Of a stretch of DNA of 64,000 nt, positions 12,469 through 25,000 are shown piece by piece. This DNA is from Nymphaea colorata (Eukaryota > Streptophyta > Magnoliopsida > Nymphaeales > Nymphaeaceae), in contig NC_045144.1 in the NCBI RefSeq assembly GCF_008831285.2, positions 18,677,716 through 18,741,715 on the forward strand, given 5' to 3'. The notes under the pieces were generated by a model, which was not told the origin of the DNA, made no database searches, and was given only the letters and a program-made list of their open reading frames with translations. Each line of letters opens with the position of its first letter. Within the stretch, counting starts at the first letter, position 1. Both the position numbers and the translations under genes were made by a program.

Positions 12469-13773
12469 ATGGGGGCCTTCTTTTTTTTTGTTGGAATGGA
12501 AGACCATGGTCCATCATGCCAAGAATGGCAGCAAGGAAACAAGAACCGCAGTAAAAACCATGCAGAGGAATGCTCAAAACTCATCCATGGAAAGTTGATG
12601 GTACAGATTCTAAATCTCTTTAAGAATGTGATTTGACAGAACATGAATGGTCTTGTCAAGGACAAAAGTTTTTTTACTGATAGATTTTTTCTCACTTACA
12701 GTTGTTTTTTGATTGCCACTATTGAGGTTCAGCTGGTGGTCCACCTTATCATTTTCACTGCATGTGCATGAGAGAGAGAGAGAGAGAAGTAGTAAGAGAG
12801 AGTGCGTGAGAGAGAAAGAGAGAGAGAGAATCTGTTTTCTCCATCTAGAGAGAGAGGGAGAGGGAGAGAAAGATAGAGACCTTGCTTGCTCTATCTAATA
12901 GTAGGCACCAATTGGGGGAACCATAAGTGACCAAACCATGGTAGAAGTTTCACAATATTGGGAGGTTGGCAATAAAGGAAGAAGATAAAGTTAGCAGATC
13001 TTCTTCAGTCAGGATCCTGCCACACAATGCTGAGCAGATAAGGATGTGGAAAAAAGTAGAATTTTCCAGTAGTCTTTTTTAACTCCTCTGGAAAGTAGCA
13101 TAGTTCCAAAACCAAGGTGGGGTTGTGATCAAATAATTCTTTTTTCTTTTCTTCTGGGCTGCCTAGACTCTCTGTAAAGAAATAAGAGTTTCAAGTGGTC
13201 TGACAAAATTCAACATTTTTTTAGTAAGTGGAGAAAACAGGGCAAGTTACACTCTTTCAGGTCAGATTCATGAAACACTAAAACAAAACAAGTGTTAAAT
13301 TAATTTGCTTCAATCTTTAAGGAAAGCTCATGTTGCATTTATAGAGTATTCTTACTGCCAAAAGACCTCTAAAATGTTTAGCAACAGTAATAATGACAGT
13401 AACTTAAGAGGTTGTAAACGATTGTTTGGTAACAGTAAAAGTAACAGTAACATACTGTTTTACGTATATGTTACAAAGATTAATGCATATTTATAAACTT
13501 GAGGCAGCAGTTGGCTTTAGAAAGAAGAGAAGAAAAACAACCCAAAAGAAATGAGAACTGGCTTTACATCAAACCCAATTTCCCAGATAAAATACCAAAC
13601 AACGGGTCATGTTAGAGTAAGGCCGAGTGAAGCTCGATTATTATATTCTGCGACATCTTCGACCTGTAACAAACTTTTTCTAAACTAAGTCGTACGCAAT
13701 ATTTAAGCTGCACAAACCCACCAAAAAGTACTAGCGAATCATTCTCAATATATCTATATTAGAGTTCCAGACT
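12038..13773. other. Intergenic spacer with microsatellites
   Basis: Contains (TA)n at 12430-12466 and GA-rich tracts at 12771-12870. Reading frames across it are made of simple repeats. No recognisable gene. Confidence 0.5.
12430..12466. repeat. (TA)n microsatellite
   Basis: About 18 uninterrupted TA units. Confidence 0.95.
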
Positions 13774-13792
13774 TCATTGAAGTGGCTTATAG

Positions 13793-13818
13793 GCGGCCAG
13801 TCGCTGGTTTAAATCTTG
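13793..13818 (+). repeat. SINE-like box B block, second copy
   Basis: GCGGCCAGTCGCTGGTTTAA followed by ATCTTG matches the minus-strand block at 10379-10404 with about two differences. It is probably a diverged fragment of the same tRNA-derived family; its box A half is not recognisable. Confidence 0.4.
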
Positions 13819-15840
13819 AATGGTGTCTGCCCATGCGCAAGCAACGCATGACAGGAGCCATGGAAGTAGAAGAATGACCTCAAGGGTTTTGCATCCCAAG
13901 CAAGCCACGAAATCTTTGAGCACAGAAAGGTTTCTCCGGAATGAAATTTTGAAAAAATAATAGTAAGAAGTTGAACCAATTTCAACGCAAACAGTGAGAA
14001 AAGGAAAGAAAAGGATCGTCTTATTCAACTGTAGTGACACAATCAAAACCAAGAAAAGTTAAGCAGACGGTCATCCATGGCAGTTAGGCATGTCTTTGTT
14101 TTCTTAAAAGTGGTAAAGACTTTGAATTGGAGAGAACAATTGAACTGTGTATCTTCCCATGAATTTGCTACACTACCCAGTTGCACTGCACCCCTTGGGA
14201 CTAGTTGGGCACATATTTCATAGTTGGATAAACAACAGAAAATTCTTTGGAAGGCTCAATTGAACCCGATTTGTAACTCCAAATTATAAAGAACTTATGC
14301 TTCTGTGTTCTGCTATTAGTCTCTCATGCGTGTATTAGGCTTCATGCGGTTCAGTATAGCTCCTTGTATCAAAGGCCAAATCGTTTATTGATCGTCATAC
14401 AACACTGCTACGATCAAAACTATAAAAATAAAAGGGAAATTTTGGCAAGGCCGGTACTTGAAATTTGAACTTCTTTTTGGGCGTTGTCAAAGAAGCCGTA
14501 AACACATAAATTCATTAGCCTCTTATGATAAAGAATGCACATCATGTGCTTGCTATGCAATGTTTGTGAGTATTATTTTGCTTTGGATTTTGAAAATCAA
14601 ATACATCCTTGTTTGAGTTTTATGATTAGTTGGTATCTACATTTTTAAACTGACAAATTTGATTCATTTGACACTTATAATGGTGCTTCTAGATCAGATT
14701 CCGTTTTTTTATGCTTGCACTTATTGATTAGCGAATACAAGTTGTTATTACGTTTTTTTACCATAATGCATGGTTAAATGTGAAATATAAGTACAGTCAG
14801 TAATCCGTGTGGTCTTGTTGCATCCGTAGCCACAAATTTTCAGAAAAAGGTGCACCATCTCCCACACATTGAACCAGTACCTACATGGCTTAAATTGGAA
14901 ACCTTAAATGGAAGATTTCAAAGCAAATCGTGCAACAGCCAAAAAAGCAAGAGACTTGTATACAAAACAAGAGGATAGGCTTCTTTCCTTTGAGAATTAT
15001 TTTAGGAAGGATTGCCTACTCTTTATTTATTTATGGCCACATCAAGAAAACTTGAACAGAATCAAGGCAGATATGGGTAGCTCACCAAGTGCAACTATCT
15101 CAAAAGCAAGTTTCTTATGGTATTTTAGGAATGAAACATCAGGAGGTGGATATCAGACAGAACATGCATTCTTGTTACAGATATTTAATGGCAGAGCTGC
15201 TACAGAAGATGAAAGATAAAAAAATACAAAGAAAATTTACAGTAATCAACAGGGATTGAGATTTAGCATAATTTTGATGATAGGGCACTGTCCTATAAGA
15301 AATTTAGAGAGGGAAATGGTGGTGAGCATAGTGGCTTAGGTGGTGACACCTTCTCTGCCTGTCATAGTGCCAATAATCTTGCGACTATACTACTCCCCAG
15401 CAACAGAACAACAGCAGCCATTTTCAGACGTCTGCAGCACCCAAACATGAATCCCGCACTAAGTTTCTAGAAAGCAAAACTCCATTTACTGCAGAATATG
15501 CACAGCTTAGTTTATATTTGTGTTACATATTCCTTTGACAAAAGGAGGCATACTCCTCTTACCATGAAAACGACCTCCAAAACAAATTCTCACAATTTAA
15601 CAGCGCATTTGTGTTCTGTAACATATAAAGCAGTAACACAAATGACATGTTCACCATTATGAATTAACCAACAACCGCGGCTCCTAAAGCATGAGAAAAC
15701 GACAAGCCATAATAATCGAACAAAATGAACCATTAATAGAGTTAGTTGTTCAACTAAAAACAATAGAAAGGTCTTTAGATCTCAATCTGTGTAATGAGCT
15801 CACCGCTCCCACAAATTATGTTGAATGACCAATAAAATCA
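13819..15840. other. Intergenic spacer downstream of CLPP2
   Basis: A 103-codon open frame on plus at 14908-15219 has no family motif I know and no supporting splice or start context, so I do not call it a gene. Nothing else seen. Confidence 0.45.
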
Positions 15841-16159
15841 TCATCATCAGTTCCATTCCTTAAATTGTGCTTCTAAATAATGGGGAAGTAAAGAAGGAGA
15901 ATATGGTAAAGACAACACCTCTAAGGGCAGACATCCATAATTAGCCAAATTCACAAAACCAATCACCTCCATTTTTCCATGACACCTTAAAACCCAGAAA
16001 TATAACAAAACAACATCAAAAGCTCCAAAAATGACCAAATGTAGTGTATTTCTGTGCCTAAATGCGCCGTCTACCTGTGGAGGGAGAGAGAGGGAGAGAG
16101 ATCCTCTTGTCCAGTGAAGAGGTATCTAGGTTAGGAACACAGAGGAACAGCTACTAAGA
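15841..16159 (-). other. Probable 3' UTR and downstream flank of CLPP2
   Basis: Follows the CLPP2 stop. Contains a short GA-rich tract at 16080-16100. No other feature seen. Confidence 0.35.
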
Positions 16160-16954
16160 TCACTCCTTGCTTCCATCACTTCCACTCTCACTTTCTCCTC
16201 CTCCACCACGTCCTTCTCCATTCTTCGAGGACGAAGAATCAGCAACAGCATCAGTGACAAGAGAAATTGGACGGTGTTCAATTACCTCATCTATGAGACC
16301 AAAGTCCTTTGCCTCCTCCGGTGACATGAATAAGTCCCTATCCATGCACGTCTCAATGCGATCAATGGGCTGGTTTGTGTGCTTGGCATATATACCATTG
16401 AGCCTTTCCCTGAGTTTGAGGATCTCCTTGGCATGGATGGCAATGTCGGAGGCCTGGCCCGATGCCCCACCAGAGGGTTGGTGGATCATGACTCTGGAAT
16501 TGGGAAGAGCACGGCGCTCTCCTGTGCAGCCCGCGGCTAGGAGAAGTGAGCCCATGGAAGCAGCCTGGCCGACACAGAGGGTGGAGACAGGAGAACGTAT
16601 ATATTGCATAGTATCGTAAATGGCAAGACCAGCTGTAACCAGACCACCTGGAGAGTTGATGTAGAGGTGAATGGGCTTTGCGGGGTTCTCGGACTCAAGG
16701 TAGAGGAGTTGAGCCACAACAAGAGAAGCAGTGTCATCAGTGATGGCACCATTTATGCAGACGATGCGCTCCTTGAGAAGGCGGGAGAAGATGTCATAGG
16801 CACGCTCACCACGAGAAGTGTGCTCGATGACCATGGGGATAAGGCCATAAGAGCGAGCCAGACTGGGGAAGGAAGGAGGTGGGACAGCCTGTAGTGGGGA
16901 GAAGGTAGAGAGACGACCAAGGGGAGAATGCGAAGTCAAGAACCTCCTTAACAT
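16160..16954 (-). CDS. CLPP2: Mitochondrial ATP-dependent Clp protease proteolytic subunit (CLPP2)
   Basis: Intact single-exon ORF of 264 residues. Residues 1-35 are rich in Arg, Ser and Pro with no acidic residue, as in a mitochondrial presequence. The mature ClpP fold starts near [19 protein letters not shown]. The catalytic triad can be placed at Ser133 (AASMG), His158 (MIHQP) and Asp207 (MDRDLF). YINSPGG and the [12 protein letters not shown] handle region are also present. The C-terminal tail (about 240-264) is Gly/Ser/Glu-rich and variable in the family. Length agrees with plant CLPP2 (about 240 residues). The protein should form the homo-tetradecameric chamber that degrades unfolded matrix proteins with CLPX. 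Start chosen at the ATG preceding the basic presequence. The absence of introns here is read directly from the sequence. Confidence 0.95.
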   Translation of the reverse strand: MLRRFLTSHSPLGRLSTFSPLQAVPPPSFPSLARSYGLIPMVIEHTSRGERAYDIFSRLLKERIVCINGAITDDTASLVVAQLLYLESENPAKPIHLYINSPGGLVTAGLAIYDTMQYIRSPVSTLCVGQAASMGSLLLAAGCTGERRALPNSRVMIHQPSGGASGQASDIAIHAKEILKLRERLNGIYAKHTNQPIDRIETCMDRDLFMSPEEAKDFGLIDEVIEHRPISLVTDAVADSSSSKNGEGRGGGGESESGSDGSKE

Positions 16955-17121
16955 GGTTGCCTAGTAAGAGAGAGAGCAGCTCACACTTTGACGCAAACCG
17001 GTAAACGATTTATTCACCTCTTCTCTAGCTCTCTATTTCTCCCTCTTCTTTCTTCCCAGCTTCTTGCTGCATAATCTAGCGCCTGTGCTGGTGAACCTGA
17101 TGTGTAGATCGAAGCATCAAA
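16955..17121 (-). promoter_or_regulatory. 5' leader/promoter of CLPP2
   Basis: Immediately upstream of the CLPP2 ATG. Read on the minus strand it is GA-rich (16961-17060), a common plant leader composition. No clear TATA box identified. Confidence 0.35.
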
Positions 17122-17182
17122 AACCTGCTGATTCAACAGTGCTATCAGAACCTGCTGATTCAACAGTGCTATCAGAACCTGC
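17122..17182. repeat. 27-bp tandem duplication upstream of CLPP2
   Basis: The unit starting AACCTGCTGATTCAACAGTG occurs at 17122-17148 and 17149-17175, followed by a partial third copy AACCTGC. Confidence 0.9.
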
Positions 17183-18414
17183 GTTCAGACCATACATAAA
17201 TAGTGAGTCAATTCCAGGCTGCTATTAAGCTTTCATTCTCAGTCAAAGTGCATGAAGCACTATTGCAGACTCATACTTAATTACAGACTGCTGGGCTTCG
17301 ACAAAGTAAGGCCATTTAAGTTCTTGAATTAGCAGTAAAATAAATATGAATGTCAGTCTTCCAAATATACTAAGAAACATCACTAAATCTTACTAGGATA
17401 ACCATTTAACCGTCACTAGGACTACTGAACATGAGTCCACGACCAAGACCCAATCAACATTGAACACCAAATTAACCATATTGCAGCAAAGTTCAACCTA
17501 TGAACTTCAAAAAGAAAAAAACAAGGCAATGTTAAAAACCAATTACAAATCACTATCAATCTCACATAAAATCTGATTATGAAAAGAGCATTATATTCCT
17601 CCTAATTAGAACTCTTCATCTATCAACAGATGTTAGGATAAGCCAAAAACAAAAAGCTAAAATTACTTTGGACATTGTTGATCAATCGTTGCAACACATA
17701 AGATGGACAAACAGAGATTTCCAGGTAAACATCGTTTGAGAATAAATGCATACTTGCAAAATGCATGAATACTCTACTAACCCAGAAAAGATTGCTGATG
17801 ACCACTTCTAGTTGACACAGATCATATGACCATAAATAACATGTACTACGTACTTGCATCATTTAAACAAGGCACACTCCAGAATGATTAGGGCAAAATA
17901 TGCATAGAAAAATGTTCCTCTTTTCAGGGTTGCCAGAAAGGAGCCAATCTTGACTGTGGATATGATCAACAAAAATCTCATCTTTACCATCTAAAACACA
18001 TGTTACGAATTTTAATATTTTATTCCCAACCTTTCCCTATTTAAGGCAGAATCCACATTTTCCAAACATCTGCACTCCAACTTCTTTGACCTGCCTCTTA
18101 CTTTACAGCATGAGACACCCACTAAATCTCGCACTGCTATTCTTTTCTTCCTTCAGATCATATCCCCACCTTCTTCGTATTGTAACATTTAGTAGCAACA
18201 AACAATAAGAAAGTGAAAACCAAAACGCATCGGTTCAACCCACTTCATGTTATTGAGTGCAGGATAAGTTGTTCTCACTAAATGTTATTGAGTCGATGAA
18301 CCACCAAGGAAATCAGATCAAGAAACTCCAAGGGAAACGAAAGACTAAATTACAAAGGAAAGAAAATTTTGTTCTTTTGGGAAGAAAACTTCGATCCCTC
18401 GGTTGCATACAGAG

Positions 18415-18415
<1 letters not shown>

Positions 18416-18457
<42 letters not shown>

Positions 18458-18602
18458 AAATGGAGGGGCAGTGGCGGGCTTCACCCACAGAGAGAAGAAG
18501 AGGGTCGTCGGCCCCTCCCCAAGAGGGGGGCAGAGAGAGAGAGAGAGGGGTACCTGCACAGCGCCGGCAGTGAGAATCGAGAGAGAGAGAAGGGGCGTGA
18601 GC

Positions 18603-18637
<35 letters not shown>
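18416..18637. repeat. Clustered (GA)n microsatellites
   Basis: Two pure GA runs (about 40 and 33 bp) with GA-rich DNA between them. Confidence 0.9.
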
Positions 18638-18640
<3 letters not shown>

Positions 18641-21479
18641 CGCAGGGTTCTGTCCCTCAAAGAGGGGAAGAACGTTTCTGCGATAAATGCTTTCTAACGT
18701 TTTCTTGAAGTTTATATCCCGAACCACTTAAATGTAGGAAGGACGGATCAGTTTCCTAACTTAAAACTAAGTTATCGTAAATTGGGTTATTAACTGCAAA
18801 CAGGTGGTACTTGGATCTGGATCTGGATCTGGATATACTAGAATTGGACGTAAAAAATCATAACGGATGAACCTACGTGGGCCTTTGTTTGACTTATCAT
18901 ACAAAGAAGTCCATAATATTATAAACAACTACCTAATGCGCTTTGTTCTTGAATGATCTCTTGTCCATTTAACTGAGTTCAGTTTGTCTTTTTATCTTAG
19001 GTGCAGCTGTTAGGGGGTAGTTAATTTAACAAAGAACTAGTGATATATCAATTCTTAAGACTGGGTACAAACACGAGACGGCTGATGAAGATGAGGCTAA
19101 GTTCATAACATGGTAGCTTGTTGGACAATGACCATGTGGAAGCACTCATAAACTAAAATGTATATGTACTCAGATGGCTCTGGGTCCACTTTTCCAACGT
19201 AGGTTACATATAACGAGAAACAACCAAAAGAGAGAGAGACAGACAGAGAGAAATGAAAAAACTGTGAAAGATTCGGGTTTTATGGAACAAAACGTGACAA
19301 ACTTATCGCAATTCTCCCAGTTTTTACGATCTTTTCGTTTTTCTCATTTTTAACATCAACATCATCATATATTCGAATTTAATATTATTTGTTATCATTT
19401 TTATTCTCACTAAAACATTATTTCTACTTTCTTATTAGTTTCTCATTACAGAAGTTTTCATTTTTCTTCAAATTTCCAAAATTTTGCTGCGATATTACTA
19501 GAAAACAAGTTTGCTAAAGAAATATTCAAGATAAACCTTGTCGTTAAAACCCGACAACAGTATTTACGATTATATTTTGGTATATATCCAGTTAGTCTTC
19601 CAAAAAATTGCTTCAATATTCTTTGGTGACTTGAACTTGGCTTAAACGGCAATAGAACTTTGGAGGGGGCGTGTGCGATAATAGAATTCATTCCATAATC
19701 CAGATCTCGGCAAGAAGGACTCCTAGTTGCCTTGCGTGGTGGAGGCCCCACCCTCCGCCACGCTATCACCACCCGGCTAATGGGGCCGAATTAGAATTTA
19801 TAAAAAGTTTAAAAGGCAAAATTTTATTTTTCAAAAGCTTGAGGGGCCCGGCCCTTGCATAAAGAAAAAAGAAAACGGGAAAGAGATTGAAGATATAAAG
19901 TAAGAATATACATGTTGGTGAAGCATGCTACGTCATCAACACGCTGCCAACGCGAGTGTGATACCTGCATCCAATCTTTTTTTTCAATTGAGACTAAACC
20001 ATGAAGGTAAAAAATGTAACTCTTAGATGCAAATATACCTCAGCACCGAGTTAAAAAAAAAAATGCAGAGACTCGAATGCAGCTCTAGCTCTAAATGCTA
20101 GAGACAAAAGAGAAAGGCAGAGGGATGCTCCTCCAGCTCGTTCGATATATACCTGGCTGATCAAGGAGATTCTTTTCCGGCATTCAAGTTCATTAAAGAT
20201 AGCCACATTGAATTACCAGGCTCATTGCAAGATGGTGTCTCGATTATGCATGGGTGTCAAGTTCCAGGCCTTAAACGTCGCTAAGGAATTCAATCGTAAA
20301 TGTTTTATTGTCAAAATTTCATTTGCATCTTATTTTTTTTATAAATTTGTTTTGACAAGACAATACATCGAACAACTCATAATAGTGTAAATAATTTTGT
20401 GTAGTTGCGAATTCACAAAGACCTAATTTAAGATTATATATGCACAACAATTGTGTTCTTGCTATTAGCATAAAAAGATTTATAAGTTTCAACGTTGACG
20501 GCCTGACCTTGTTTAAGGTTCAAAATGCGTATTCCACAAAAGTGATACTATATCCGCCCCTTTGTTCTGAGACACCAAAATCACATCCACGCCGTTGGTC
20601 TTAGAGAAGAAAGAAAAAGACCTAGAAATATGAGAACTGCACAGACAAGTGCAGAACGAGGGCTACGCTGTGAACCATCCAATCTATACAATCAAATGAC
20701 AGTATAATTAGAAACATCAAAACGATATTTCTTCAAAAGATGAATGACAAACTAAAAGATGGACCTATAAAGCTACACTTGTAGCGATCAGATTGATCAG
20801 ACAGCTCAAGGTGGTTCTTACATTTATTATCTACATGTTCTCTAATATGACAACAAAGTTCTCTAGTGTTGGAAAAGTACCCTGTACCTTGCATGTTCGT
20901 TTTTCTCATAAGAGGACCTACATAGCCCTCCTGATGGCCATTACAGGCAAAACAGTTAAAAGTTAGCACTTACCTAAAGCATTTACCAGCTCCACTTTCC
21001 TCTTTTTTCTTTGCAAGGAACCCTATGCAACAAACAGACCTATTTTCTTCATGATTTGCTATACAAAGCTCGTGCGAAAGCTCAGGTAAAAGCACTTACC
21101 AGCATGTTAGTTGTTATCCAGGACGCTTTGCCAGAGACCAGTCTTCACATATCTGAGGTATTCTCAACTACTCGTTCGCTGCTTCTCAACCTTTCACCAC
21201 ATCCCATCGCGTGGAACCTGTGACTTTCTTTGTGATGGACAGCATGGCCGTTGTGGTTTCAACCATGAGACCTCCCAGTTAAGTTAGCAGGACATAAACA
21301 GGACTCACACAGGTAATGCCCTTGAAATTGCAGGATTGAACCAAACCAAATATAGGTTATTCCTTTGTGGTACACATGCAGCACGCATAAGGTGATGAGG
21401 AACAGTAAACAGATTAAATGCCCAAGTGAGCAAAATTTCCGTGTGAGGAAAGTCTCCCCGTTCTTTTTTGTGTGTGTAT

Positions 21480-21481
<2 letters not shown>

Positions 21482-21532
<51 letters not shown>
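21482..21532. repeat. Compound (GT)n(GA)n microsatellite
   Basis: A pure GT run changes directly into a pure GA run. Confidence 0.95.
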
Positions 21533-22037
21533 TTGGAGAGATGAAAGCTTATACACTTATTTGTACTCTTTCTCAAGATACTTCTTGATCCTACAACAGC
21601 AAAGAGACCAAGATTTCCCAATGTTGAGGGAACGAACCCCCAGAAAGATGATTTTCCATTCTTTTAGGCAAAGAGAAACATAAGGAACAAAATGATTGAT
21701 GATCTACCTTAGCCTATGGAGCATTCCAAGGATTACAATAAAAGAAGCTGCTAATTGAGAAGAGGAAAAAAACAGCTAATTGAGAAGAGGAAAAAAACAG
21801 AAGGGAGGCAGCAAAAATAGTATTCACCTCGCCAGATGATAGCAAGTTCCTATGTAGCTGCCCTACCTGGCTTCCAATGACTGTACACATTCACAGGAGA
21901 GAAGATCATGGCAGGTTTCGCCATGACTGGCACCACCTACTGCCGGCAATGGCCTCACGAGTGCAAAAATAATGGTAGGAGGGGAAAACCAATACGAGTT
22001 GTAACTCCAGGAAATGATACCTCTATTGCAGATTTTT

Positions 22038-25000
22038 CTACACGTTACCACCACCACCAAAAACTTCTGAGACTCTCTCTTTACCTTTTGTCCTTGCCCC
22101 ATCAACTTTGTCTTTCCTGAGGCTCATAGGAAACCCAGCTGAGGTGAGCTTCGAAATAAATGCTGATGAGCGGTGAGCAGGCCCCGTAGTCACAGGGTTA
22201 GCTATTGGACCAGACCATGACACTGCTGGTGCTTTGGCAAAAGAGAAAGTCGTTGAAGTGAATGATGCATCCGATGCTTCAAAGGACTGCTCCTGATTCA
22301 ATGGATCCATGGGGAAGCCAAGAGATCCATCCTGATGAGGAGGTGGGAACTTTTCGCTCTTGCTCTTAGCATTTGCTTGGTTTATTAAACGCCTCCGCTG
22401 GAAGGAAGTGAGATAATGATCAGAAACCTTAATTGGCAAAAGACATGAAGACAAACAAACATCATATGTTCAGTTGAATCCTTGTCTAGCATTCTGAACT
22501 TCCTTTTCACAAACCAAGTATGACACAGTATGTGCAAAGTAGACAACTTAAGAGTTTGGTTTGGCAGAGCTTGTTTCGATCAAATATTTTCAAACACCAT
22601 GACCAATGGGCCCGACCTGTATGAAGCTTCTCAAAAAGGAACCATTCGACAGATGCAAACATGTAATTGTTGGTTTCAACTTTCAACACAATAAACTCAC
22701 ACACATTCAAGTTCTATGCAAGTCCATGCAGAAGAACCATCCAATCAAAGTGGTCAAAAGTGTGGGGCAGTAAAAATTTCTCATTCTTAACTATCTAATT
22801 ATATCAAATAATAACATAAATCACCTAGTAAAACCAAGATTACAAAAGAACACTTGAAAAGTAATCATTGTACATGATGAACATAGCCATTGGTCTTCCA
22901 TGGCACTGATGGGTTCTATGGAGCGAGAGAGAGATAGAGACAGCAGTAAATGAGGCACGTTGTAGCTGTTGTCAGCAATTGCCCACACCAGGCTACAAAA
23001 TTTGCTTTATTTACACATTGGTAATTCACTATTTTTTACCTTTTTTATACATGAATACCCCTAAATTTGAAATTTACAATAATAGTGCCCCTAAGCCAGA
23101 AATTTCTGGCACCACACTGAGAGAAAGAGAAAGAGAAAGAGATAGAGAGAGCAATCATCAAAAAGAATGGAAATGACAAAAGGCTTACATCTAAGTTTGC
23201 TTGCAACTCAGCGTTTGCTTCAGGTGCTGGCACAGCCCTGCTACTTCTTTCACGAGGCCGGGCCTTCTTTACAGCATCACCACCATTACCTCTTCCACTA
23301 AGACCTCTTTGCCTAATAAAGCCACATCCATATACAGTCAGACTAGCCAAGTTTCATATTCAGTACTTTCCCAAACAAATATTGTTCCTTACTATTCATT
23401 ATGAGCAAGTTAGTTGAGTCATTCAAACGAACAAACTGCTCTCAGCCAAAAAAAAACAAAAGAGTTGGTTAAATCCTAATGGAAATTTGTAAAGACTAAC
23501 TCCTTTGAAAATTGGCAATAACCAATTAATATTCTTGATAACATTTTCCACAACACTGAAAGGCCGTTTTTTATGAATTTATTGAGGGCACCAAGCCTTA
23601 CGGGCACAACACCATGGGAAAGCTCAAGCAACACAATGTGAAGTTTGGAACTTGACAACCTTCACATTCCCTTCTTACCACCAGCTCATGACTTGTGCTT
23701 AAAATCATGAAGGCAAAGAACGGAACAAAATACTTCCCAGCAGAAATGCCTCATTTCCTTCAAAGTACAAACCTTGTACCAAAGATAGTATTACAATAAA
23801 GAGATTCGCACTGGCTGCCTTAACGGTGAACACCAATGTCTCTTCAAACAAATGTTATATGGCATAAAGCGATTTTTGTACTTTATAGACGAAATACAGA
23901 GAAACTGCTACTACACAAAATTTCATAAATATCAGCAAAAACGCTTGAAATATAACAGGAAAAAGGAGCAACCTTCTAGCGGCTTCATCCCTTAATTTAG
24001 CATCCATCTCCTTGCTTGGAGGATATTTAGGCAAACTGGATGGTTCACAAGCATATGGCTTTGTAGTGAAGAACTGCACTCACAAAGAAACAGCAAAAGG
24101 AAATGAGTCGACAAAATCAATTTTTAGTGGCAATCGAAATACAGAAAACTCATATGCAAGTGAATTATCATTCAGTAAATAAAAAAGTAAGGAAAATTGG
24201 ATTTCCAATAGGTTTCTCAAAAGTGTCAGACGAATAAAAACCGAACAATTAAAATTAGTTAAAATTGCATGTAACACAAGATATTGTTAAAAAAATTATC
24301 ATAAAGGCATCTGCAGAAGTCTTTAGATCAAAACATTGTTGGGGAACTAACTTCACTCTTCAACGCAGCACTTGCAGTGCCTCGTTCATTGGGGTCGATT
24401 GCAAGAAGGGTTTCAACAAGAGGAAGTGAAGATGGAGGAAAAGATTTAAATGTCTCTGAGATACAGCGTTTATAAGGTTGCTGTGGTTTAAAAATTGTTG
24501 CATGTGGTAGCTTTGATTTCTTCCAATACTCCTCTGATGGTGAGCCACATAATTTAAAGATCTTGTGCAGCTGCTCCACCTGCATGGATTTGAAGAAACA
24601 GCAAAAGTAAGTGAATGAAGATAGCAACCAAGAAAATCATATTTGAAATTTTGAAGATATTGGAAAGACTGTGACTCAACCATCAGCCACAACTGCATGG
24701 TCCATAAACAGAATTACAGACAATGCAACACCAAGTCAACCAACTTTAATTATGATCCAGTTCATGAAGTGCATGTTGGAAAGACTGTGACTCAACCATC
24801 AGCCACAAGTGCATGGTCCATAAACAGAATTATAGACAATTCAACACCAAGTCATCCAGCCTTAATTATGATCCAGTCCATGTGAAAATTTGATCATTAC
24901 TTTATGTTAATAGCACACCACTACCAATATCATAAAACCTCCATTAGCGATTTATTCTGTACAATGACATAAGTTACAGATAAGCAATAAAAGACTGCAG

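Larger units (their letters stand above)
17183..22037. other. Intergenic spacer between CLPP2 and the kinase
   Basis: No confident gene. Contains GA microsatellites at 18416-18455 and 18604-18637 that create long artefactual frames on both strands. Also a GGATCT hexamer run (about 18814-18834), a GT/GA compound tract (21482-21532), and a GC-rich GGCCCCACCC block at 19740-19790. The right part probably includes the 3' UTR of the kinase. Confidence 0.5.

Noticed and set aside
14908-15219. 103-codon plus-strand frame
   Set aside because: Starts with a plausible ATG but no family resemblance; a chance frame in AT-rich DNA is more likely.
16167-16894. Plus-strand and second minus frames over CLPP2
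   Set aside because: Shadows of the CLPP2 coding sequence.
18257-18727. Long frames on both strands around 18.3-18.7 kb
   Set aside because: They are translations of (GA)n microsatellites (RERERE, SLSLSL).
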